From: DATLAN01 sp035527455
GTDB lineage: Bacteria > Planctomycetota > Planctomycetia > Pirellulales > Thermoguttaceae
DNA: 56,157 nt
Assembly: GCA_035527455.1 (NCBI GenBank)
Contig: DATLAN010000544.1
Span: forward strand, 1 to 56,157
Reading direction: 5' to 3'
Shown here: positions 24,270-32,800 of the stretch, one piece after another
Layout of the letters: every line of letters begins with the position of its first letter
How positions within the stretch are numbered: the stretch's first letter is position 1
Program-made: the position numbers and the translations under genes
Notes under the pieces: model-generated
The model's input: the letters and a program-made list of their open reading frames with translations, nothing else
Told to the model about the DNA's origin: nothing
Database searches by the model: none

Positions 24270-25761
24270 GGTGCTGCAATGCTCCTTTGGAATCGTCGTT
24301 CTTGGCTGCGGGCAGTTGGATGATGAACTTCGCTCCCTTGCCCGATTCGCCTTCCGCTCGGATCGCACCTCCGTGATCCCGGATGATCCGCTGGCAGATC
24401 GTCAGTCCGAGTCCCGTGCCCTGTCCCGGCTTCTTGGTGCTGTAGAATGCCTCGAAAAGCCTCGCCGACTGGTCAGCGGCAAACCCGGTTCCCGTGTCCT
24501 CGACCTCGACGACGAGGCGGCCGGCCTCGTCGGGATCCGCATACGTCCGAACCGTGAGGCAGCGTTCCTTCTTCCCCTCCATCGCCTGCCGGGCATTCGT
24601 CAGGAGATTCAGGAATACCTGCTCCAGGCGCGTCCGGTCTCCCATGACGGCGGGGAGGTCGGCCCCCAGTTCAAGGCTCACCTCGACGCCGCTGAGCCGC
24701 AACTGGGGCGTGAGGAACTCGATACTCTCGCGGATGATCTCGTTCACCGCCAGAGGGGCAAACTGGCGTTCCGACTTGCGTGTCATGCCGCGCATTTGAT
24801 TGATGATTCGCGACGCACGCTGCACCTGCTCCGTGATCCACCGGAGGTTCTCCCGCAGTTCGTCCGGGCTGCCAACGCCTTCTTCCAGCATGTAGATCGC
24901 GTTGTTGGCGAAATTCCTGATGCCCGTCAACGGCTGATTCAGGTCATGGGCCACCGCGGCGGACATCTCGCCGAGTTCGGCAAGCCGTGCCGCGTGAACC
25001 AACTGCTCTTCCTGTTTTCGCGTGAGGTCTGCCAGTTCGCGGCGCTTCACCTCCGCCTCTTTCCGGTCGGTAATGTCGTACAGGTTCACCAGCACGGCGG
25101 GTTGGCCCTCGAAGTCCGCCACCGAACTTGCCAGGTCGACCCAGATCCGCGTCCCGTCTCTCCGCACAAGACGGCATTCGTAGTGCAGGTCGGAGAAGCC
25201 TGCTGCTTTTCGGTTCATCACCAGTTGCCGTACCCGGGGCAGGTCTTCTTCGGCGATCAAGTCCCACACGGACATGGCGGCCATCTTCTCCGCCGGATAG
25301 CCCAGCATCCGACCGACGCGCGAATTGGCGAAGAGGATCCTCTGGTCTGTGTAGACGAGGATTCCGGTGAGTGCTTTTTCCACAATCAGCCTGTGTTTCT
25401 CTTCCGAAATCCGCAACGCCCTCTGCCCGGCCTTCACGTTCTCGCTGAGTTCAGAGACGGCGACGGCCACCACCAGGAAAAAGAATATCCTCGCAACGTC
25501 GCTCCACAAGGGGGCGATCGCGGTGCCCAGCAACTGGAAGCCGAAGGGCAGACACACCACCAGCCCGGTGACGGCCAGCCCCTTGCGCCCCCACCACGTG
25601 CATGCCAGCACGATCGGAATGTAAGCAGCGTGACTGTAGACGATGTGGTTGTGAAGCGCCAAGTTCAGGTAGATACCGAGGGCGCCATAGGCCACCACCA
25701 ACAAAGCGACTATGACCACTTGCAGCCGTATCCGACGGTCTTGCGCAACATCATCAGACAT
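24262..25761 (-). CDS. Membrane PAS sensor histidine kinase
   Basis: This 499-aa kinase starts with about three or four hydrophobic helices within residues 10-110 (VVIVALLVVAYGALGIYL, IPIVLACTWWG, VARIFFFLVVAVAV). A PAS domain follows (EKALTGILVYTDQRILFAN), then HisKA (AAVAHDLNQPLTGIRNFANN) and HATPase (NLLTNARQAMEGK, DTGTGF, GTGLGLTICQ). The ATG at 25761 has GAGGA 6 nt upstream. It pairs with the NtrC-type regulator. The signal is not evident; neither Fe-S nor haem motifs are visible. Confidence 0.93.
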   Translation of the reverse strand: MSDDVAQDRRIRLQVVIVALLVVAYGALGIYLNLALHNHIVYSHAAYIPIVLACTWWGRKGLAVTGLVVCLPFGFQLLGTAIAPLWSDVARIFFFLVVAVAVSELSENVKAGQRALRISEEKHRLIVEKALTGILVYTDQRILFANSRVGRMLGYPAEKMAAMSVWDLIAEEDLPRVRQLVMNRKAAGFSDLHYECRLVRRDGTRIWVDLASSVADFEGQPAVLVNLYDITDRKEAEVKRRELADLTRKQEEQLVHAARLAELGEMSAAVAHDLNQPLTGIRNFANNAIYMLEEGVGSPDELRENLRWITEQVQRASRIINQMRGMTRKSERQFAPLAVNEIIRESIEFLTPQLRLSGVEVSLELGADLPAVMGDRTRLEQVFLNLLTNARQAMEGKKERCLTVRTYADPDEAGRLVVEVEDTGTGFAADQSARLFEAFYSTKKPGQGTGLGLTICQRIIRDHGGAIRAEGESGKGAKFIIQLPAAKNDDSKGALQHHA

Positions 25762-26155
25762 TGTTCTTCCTCTGCCTGTCAACCCGAGGTACTCGCACCA
25801 GGACGCTACGCGGGCCACCAGAGGGTGGCTGTCTCGTTCATCCGAGCCGGGTCGCGCTGGCGTGAAGGCTGCGAAATGAACGCGGGTGCGTGACCACCTC
25901 CCTTACGCATAGCAGGTAGTTATGAATAGCAGATAGTACGCGACCAGTCCACCCATGGCGTTCGGTCTTGGCCGGGAAAACAACCGTGAAAGACCGGGCG
26001 CGAGAGAATCAAGCCCGATTCCCGACGTGAGGGCAGTCCGATACCAACTACGTTCATTGCAGATCGCTGCAAACTTTACAGCACCCCTGCGATCACCCCG
26101 CCCCATGACCGTCGCCGCAACTCCCTGGTAGATATACGCTTATACACTCCTGGCG
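25762..26155. other. Non-coding stretch upstream of the kinase gene
   Basis: No convincing gene. A TTGACA lies just before the kinase ribosome site but is too close to be used as a -35. Near 25910-25938 a 12-bp unit (ATAGCAGGTAGT / ATAGCAGATAGT) is directly repeated. A promoter for the two-component pair should be in this interval but I cannot place one. Confidence 0.4.
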
Positions 26156-26202
26156 TCGGCCTCCGGAGCCGAAGGCTACAGGTTCGAGTCCTGTCGGGGA
26201 TA
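26156..26202 (+). tRNA. 3' half of a tRNA-Arg(CCG), truncated relic
   Basis: The anticodon arm is complete (TCGGC-CTCCGGA-GCCGA, anticodon CCG). It is followed by the variable loop AGGCT, the T-arm ACAGG-TTCGAGT-CCTGT, the 3' acceptor strand CGGGGAT and discriminator A. The D-arm and 5' acceptor strand are absent upstream, so it cannot make a tRNA. The E. coli tRNA-Arg(CCG) has the same CCTCCGGAG...CAGGTTCGA layout. A lone 3' half is what integrative elements leave as the distal attachment site. Confidence 0.8.
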
Positions 26203-26311
26203 CTTCCGAGAAAGCGACGCAAGTGAAAACGCGGCGAGCTGTATTGCACCATGGCGCTCACCTCGGCGAAAAAGAGAGCACCGTGGGGAGCACCGTTTTG
26301 GGCGTCATTTG

Positions 26312-26530
26312 ATGATAGGGCGCTGGTCCGCCGGCCACCTCATTGCTGCGGCCGATACCATTCCGCCAGTCGAGAAATGGGCCAACGCCGGCCATGACGC
26401 CCTGCAAAAGCGCCTGGAGGAGATGGGGCTATACCAGGTCTCCGCCGGCGCCGTCTCCGCCGGCGCCGTCTCCGCCGGCGCCGAGACCGCACCGAAGGGC
26501 CGGAAGAAGACCACGAAGAAACGTGGTTAG
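26312..26530 (+). CDS. Possible 72-aa protein with VSAGA repeats
   Basis: The frame from the ATG at 26312 encodes a plausible helical segment (PPVEKWANAGHDALQKRLEEMGLYQ). Three identical VSAGA pentapeptides follow (15-bp units at 26438-26482), and the tail is basic (KGRKKTTKKRG). No good ribosome site is seen. It may be the 3' end of a larger lost gene. I recognise no family. Confidence 0.35.
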   Translation: MIGRWSAGHLIAAADTIPPVEKWANAGHDALQKRLEEMGLYQVSAGAVSAGAVSAGAETAPKGRKKTTKKRG

Positions 26531-26619
26531 GGCGTTCTTGGCGGACGGGGTGGCTTTTCAGCGGCGGCAGCCGAAGAACAGGAGCCCCACAGCGCATCGT
26601 CAGTAGAATCTGGAAGTCC

Positions 26620-26814
26620 AGCACAACTTCCCACAAACACTCGTCTTCCTTGTATCGATAGCCCAGAGGGCCCATCGTGCGATCGACGGTCATGCGCTCG
26701 GCAACGGCACGCACAAGCTGCTTCGGCCACAAGAGGGAGGCTTGCTCCTCGCCGCAGTTTCCTGGGAGGTGGGCGACGACGTTGTATCCAGACGCGTGAA
26801 GAGCCTGTTAAGAT
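26620..26814 (-). pseudogene. Gene fragment encoding LPGNCGEEQASLLWPKQL-type sequence
   Basis: One minus-strand frame is strikingly protein-like: ASGYNVVAHLPGN, CGEEQASLLWPKQLVRAVAE, then GYRYKEDECLWEVVLDFQ. It has a stop just upstream (near 26815), no start codon or ribosome site, and runs into low-quality sequence after about 26620. It looks like the middle of a longer planctomycete protein of unknown function left by a deletion. Confidence 0.4.
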
Positions 26815-26881
26815 AAGAAACCCGCAGTGGCCCGGCGTAGCCTGCGGCTTTCGGGTAGGTTCCCCCCCCGGAGATCGGGAC

Positions 26882-29800
26882 ATGCTGGAGATTCTTCTTC
26901 TACTGGCGTCGTTGTTCATCTTCTTGGCCGTGATTGCCGTGCTCGGCCATGGGATTTGGGTGCTGGTTGCCATGCTCTTCGGCGGTGGACTGCGACGGCA
27001 ACGGCCCACGCGGCCGTGCGTTTTTTGCCGGCGGAAAACCCCGGTGGACCTCGAACGTTGTGACTGGTGCGGGAAGGATCTGCACGGTCCGTTGGCATCG
27101 GAGCTTTTCGACCTGGAGGCCCTGCGGCGACAACTGCGCCGCTTTCGGGAATCGGCGGTGCTGAAGCCCGAGGTGGTCGACACCATGGTCGCGCGGGTCG
27201 ACGCGTACCGAGCCGACTTGATGCGGCCGCCGGCGGCGAAGACGGTGGTTGCCGGGGTGCTTGCACCGAAGCCGGTTGCACCGAAGCCGGTTGTGCCGAA
27301 GCCGGTTGTGCCGGAGCCGGTTGTGCCGAAGCCGGTTGTGCCGAAGCCGGTTGTGCCGAAGCCGGTTGTGCCGAAGCCGGTTGTGCTCGAGGTGGTCGAA
27401 CCCGCGAAGCCGCAAGCGGCTGGGACGATAGCCGAACCCAAGCCGCCGGCGCCGGTCGCTGCGCCGCCGCCGCAGAGGTCTTGGGCCGAGATGTTTGCCG
27501 GTTTCATGGAGGAGCGGAACATCCGTTGGGGCGAGTTGATCGGCGGCATGTTGATCGTAGGGCCCGCGATCGCGCTGGTGATCAGCTTCTGGGAACAGCT
27601 CGAACGCAATCCTTACTTGCAACTGACCACCTTCGTGTCGATCTGTTCCGCCGTCTTCGGCGTGGGCCTCTATGCCCATCGTCGTTGGAAGCTGGAATCG
27701 ACCAGCCGCGCGGTGCTGATCATCGCCGCGCTCCTGGTGCCGCTGAACTTCCTGGCCATGGCCGCCGTGTGGAAGAGCCAGCCCGGGCTGGGCACCATGG
27801 CCGCCGATCTGATCTCCTTGGGAATCTTCACGTGGTTGGTGTCTCTGGCGGCCCGGGTATTGGTGCCGAAGGGAAGGTGGTGGCACGTGCTGGGCGTGGT
27901 GGGCGGATCGGCGGCCGTGTTGCTGATCGCCCGGCTGGTCACCGAGCAGTCGCCCGACTGGTGGTTCCTCGCAGCCGGAATGGTGCCCGTGGCGTGTTTC
28001 GCCGGGGCGATCGGCGGTTATCTGGTGTTTGGGGAGAAGGAGCGGGCGCTGGATGCGCCGCGCAGTCATGCGCTGTTTGCGTTATCCGGCACGGCCGCCT
28101 TCGCGCTGGCGGTGGCGCTGGGTTTGCTGGTAGCCCAAGACGCCCGGGCGCACGACGAACTGGCCCTGGTGTTGGATCGGCTTTCCGTTCTGTTGGCGAT
28201 GGCTGCGATGCCGATCCTGGCCGTTGGCTTGACGGTAGCTCGCGGGACGGCCAAGGACGCCTCGTTGGCCGCGTTTCATGTCGCCGGTACGACCGTCGCG
28301 CTGCTGGGCGCGATCGCGATGGGTGCGGCGGTGGTGTTGGCGTGGCCGCATCCGCTGGCAGTGCTCGCCGTCGGCGCGATCAACGGCGCGGTGCTCGCAT
28401 GGGCGGCCTTCCGATACCGCTTGCCGATCCTGCACGCCGGGACCGTCTTCTGTGCGGCGTTGGTTTACCTGATCGGCTTCCATATCGTTTACAACGACCT
28501 GCCGCTTTCCTCGACCGGAGGGGAAATGCTCCGTTGGATGATCGACGCCACCAGTGGCACGGCGTTGGCCGGCCTGTTCGTCCTTTTGGGCCTGACGGCC
28601 GAATGGCTCGCCCGACGTGGGCGCCACCGGCACGGCCTCGTGTACGCCGGCGGGTGTGCGGTGGTGGCCGCGGTCGGGCTGGTGTTGGTCACCTGGCACG
28701 GCTTGGCCCAAACGCACGAGAACGACGCCCTGCGTGCCGCGATCCTCTACGCCATTTACGGCACCGGCGGCCTGGCCCTGGCCGCCCGATGGCGACGCGC
28801 GGCGTTGACCTATGTCGGGCTGGGGCTGTTGGCGGCCGGTCCCATGTGGGCGCTGTGGGAAAGGATGCATGAGATAGGGCCGGTGTGGGCCACCATGTTG
28901 GCGGCCGAAGCCCTGGTGATGGGCACGGTCGCCGCAATCCTCTTCGGCCGCTCGAAGCGGAGCCCCGACGAGCCCTGGGACGCCGGCCGCGCCCGGTTGA
29001 AGTCTCCGTCGCTGCTCGACGTCTATCGAATCCCGCTGCTCCATGTTTGCCAGGTGGTCGCTCCGATAGCGTTGCTGGTCGGGATCATCACGGCCTGGTC
29101 GGTCCACGCGTCCGTCATGCCTGTGATGACGGTCGCATGGCTCGCCGCAGTCTATCTGCTGCTGGCTTGGGCGTATCGCTCGCCGCTGGGAACGTGGACC
29201 GCCTCGGTGATCGTGCTGTTGGGTCTGGTCCATACGCTGGCACTGAATTACGCCGATCGGCTCGAACAACCTTGGCTGGTCGCCATCCTGGTCCATTCCA
29301 CCCTCACATTGCTGGCCGCCGTCTCGTTGGATCTTTGGACGAAGCATTCACAAGATCAACTTCGGGCGGAGCAGATTCACCGCATCTTCGGCAAGCCGCT
29401 GGCCGACATGGCGTTGTGCAGCTCCGTGCTGACCTTGCCGCTGATCCCGATCGTCTGGTCCGGCACGGCGGCGATGGCCGGGTGCCTGTTCTGGCTGGCG
29501 GCCATCTGGTTGGCCGTGGCGTGCCGAGACCGTGATCCGTGGCTGCTCTCCGCCGGGCAACTGGCCTTGACCGCGGCAACACTCGTGGGCACGACCGCGT
29601 GGTTGGAGGACCGCGGTTGGATGACGCGCTTTGCTCGGGATCTCGTCGATCCCCACAATCTCCAGGCGTATGGGATTGCCTTAGGGATATTGTCCTTGAT
29701 CTGGGCCGCGGCGCGAATCGGGTTGCGTCGCCACGAAGCGGCCCGAAAGATGCTCTCTCCCGCCTGGCCTTCGGTCGATCGGGTCGTCTTTCACATCGTG

Positions 29801-32800
29801 GTTTGGACCCAGTGGCTGGTGGTCGCAGCTTACCTGCTGCCCGGCATCGGTCAGGAATGGTTCCAGCGGTTTCCCGGACCGGTCGGCATCCAATCGGCGG
29901 CCGTGGAGGGCGGGGCCTGGCTGCTGGTCGGCCTGTTGGGCGTCGTATCGATCGCGGCCCTTTGGCAACGCTGGCGAGTGGCCGAACTGATCGGTGCGCT
30001 GCTGCTGGCCGCAACGGTTCCGTGCCTGATCGCCGGGCAATGGGCCGACGCCAGGGCCGTCGCCTCCGCATTGCGTTGGGCATTGGCCCTCGGTTTCGCC
30101 GTGTGTTCGATCGCCGTCTGGCAACGCCGGGCGTTGCTGCAAGGATGCCGTCGGCTCGCAGCGCAGCTCGAACTCGGCGCCAAGGCGCCGGCGGCCGCGC
30201 GGGCCGTGCTGCTGACCACGATGGCGGCGCCCGTGCTGGTGCTGACCATCGCGGCGGCGGCGCTGCAGATCGGCGGTGTTTCGGCGGGCGGGCCGGTTGC
30301 CGAGACCTTCTTCGATCGCATGGGGCCCGTCGCCTCGTATCTCGTTCCGCTAATGCTGGTAACGTGTGGTCTGGTGGGTCATGCGATCCGCGAGCGCTCG
30401 GCCGGATACGCGTTTGCCGGCGGATTGGTCGCCGAGTTGATCGTCACGTTGGGATACGCCCTGCACGTGGCCACCACCGGCGACGGGGCCTTCGACACGG
30501 CGGAACGCGTCACGCTGCTGCAGCTCGCTGCGATTGCGGCCGCCGCCTGGGCCGGCGCGTGGCTGGCCGTGCGAGAATGGTTGGACATATGGCGCGAAAC
30601 GCCCGACGGCGGTTCGGCCCGCGTGTTGATGAACGTGCAACTGGGCATGGCCGCGGCCGGCAACGTGCTGTTGATTCTGCCGGCGGTGGTTTCGTTGGTC
30701 CTGTTCGATCCGCTCGGCACGCCCGGGATTGCCGCCGCCGGGAAACCGCTGGGCTGGATCTCGCTGGCGGCGGTGGCGGCGGCTTATGCTTACCGCCGGA
30801 TCCGGATGGGCCGACGACTCCAACCGGACCGCGTCGGGTGGATCGGCATGGCCGTGCTGGCGTTGCTGGCCTTGGCGGTCTGTGGGCAGTGGCCCGACTC
30901 GTACTGGGGTTATCGCACGTTGATGCTGTCCTGCGCGGCGTTCGCGTGGTTCATCGTCTCGGCCATGTGGTGGGTGGCCTCTCAGCGAACGGTGCCCGGC
31001 TCGGAAGGACCACCCCAGGCATTGATCCGCCCGGCGGCCGTTTGGGTTCGCACGGCCGGCATTCTGGCCGTGTTGCTGGGCGTAAAGGCGGCCTGTTTCC
31101 ATCGAGGCTACGAAGAGCTTCTTTGGGCGGCCGGGGCGATTGCCGTGGCCGGCGCGGCCGGAGCGACGATGGCCGTGTGGCGACGACGCGAGGGCTGGGC
31201 CTTTTCCGCCGCCTTGGGAGCCAATCTGGCCGCTTCGCTGGTCGTGTGGTACTTCCACCATGAAGACGACTTCGCGCAGTGGTGGCTGCGGCTGATTCAA
31301 GCCAACGTGATCGCGTCTTCCGCGGTGGCCCTGGTTTGGTTGGCCGCGCGAAGGCGGCTCTATGAACTCCGCGAAATGGCGCTCGGCCAAAGTCCGCTGC
31401 TGGCTGTGCAGATCGCGCTGCCGGCGATCGCCAACGGCTCGTTGCTGTTGGCGCCGGTGTTTCGGTTGATGGCCACGCCCGACCATTTGCCCGACGGTCT
31501 CTGCCGCCTGGCCGAAGCGCCCGGCTGGATGGGACTGGTGCTGACGGCTGCGGCCGCCGCCTGGTATCTTCGCCAAACGTTGCCGGGCAAGTTACTGCAC
31601 GTACTGGCCGGACTGGGACTCGGCGCCGGCGTGTTGGGGGCGTGCCGGGCAACCATGCTGGCCGATCGCACGCTCTGGCCGTGGCCCGAGTATCACACGT
31701 TGACCGCCGCGTGGGCCATCCTGGGCGTGCTGCTGCTGACGATCGGAATGCTGGGCAGGAATCTCCGCCTCTCCAATCTCGTGTGGGAGGCGTCTCCGAG
31801 GGCGAGGCGGACTCTCCTTCTGCCCAGCCCGTTGGTCCAATCCTGGGTCACCGCGATCGGTGTGCTGGTCTTCATCTTGGCCGTGATCCATTCGGCCGGC
31901 GATCCGTCGGCGCCGTGGTGGTCGGCCGGGGCGTTGGCCGCAGTGAGCCTGACGGCCGGCACGATCGCCCTGTGGCGGCGGGAAGCGGCCTATGTGTTCG
32001 CCTCCGGACTGCTGCTGAACGTGATCGGCGTGATCGCCTGGCTGGCGTGGAGGCCGCCGTGGTGGACACCGGCCGGGCTGGTGCAAACCAACGTGCTGTG
32101 CCTGGCGGCCGGTTCGATCCTTTGGTCGCTGATCCCTGTGGCCTTCAGGACGAGCGTTCCTCACCTGCAAGTCGGCAGCCGCACGGTGCCGTTTGCCCCG
32201 TGGGCGGCCCGAGGTGCCGTCGGTCTGTTGACCGCGGTGGTCGGCGTGGCCGTGATGCGCGATTTGGTCGACCTGGGGCACACGGCGCTCGGTCCGCTGG
32301 ACTGGATCGCATTGGCCGCAACCGCCGCCGCCACGACGACCTGCCTGTGGGATCGCTCGTCGCGATGGTCGCTTCCGGGCTTGTACGTCGTGGCTTTGCT
32401 GGGCGTGGCTCTGGGATGGTGCGTCCGCGATCTTTCGCCGCGAGCGCTCTGCCTTACGGCCGGCATGGAACTGGCCGGTTTCGCCTTGGCGACGACGATC
32501 CTCGTCCGACTGCTGCCGCGATGGGACACATTATGGCGGGCACTGCGGATTCCGCTTGAAAACCGGCGCTGGCCGAAACACTGGTTTTCCGCGGTGCAGG
32601 CAGCCGTGGTCGCCGCGGCGGCGTTGCTGGCCGTGTGGATATCGCTCGACGTAGGTTTCGACGAAATCGCACACCGCCCCTTGGCCTGGCTCTCAGGCCG
32701 CAAGGTGGCAGCGTGGGTCGTGGGAATGCTGCTGCCGGTTGCGGTCCTGTTGGCCTCACGCTCGAAGTCTTGGTGGCGGGAAGCCTGGCAACACGCTTCG

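Noticed and set aside
25903..26106. 67-codon minus-strand frame ending in YYLLFITTCYA
   Set aside because: No ribosome site, unusual composition and overlap with repeat sequence; not supportable as a gene.
26076..26261. Minus-strand ORF containing RTRTCSLRLRRPT
   Set aside because: This well-known spurious peptide is the antisense translation of a tRNA-Arg 3' half, here the relic at 26156-26202.
27067..28872. Plus-strand 601-codon frame inside the giant membrane gene
   Set aside because: Shifted-frame translation rich in Arg and Gly without hydrophobic periodicity; the 2400-aa frame has a ribosome site and consistent helices.
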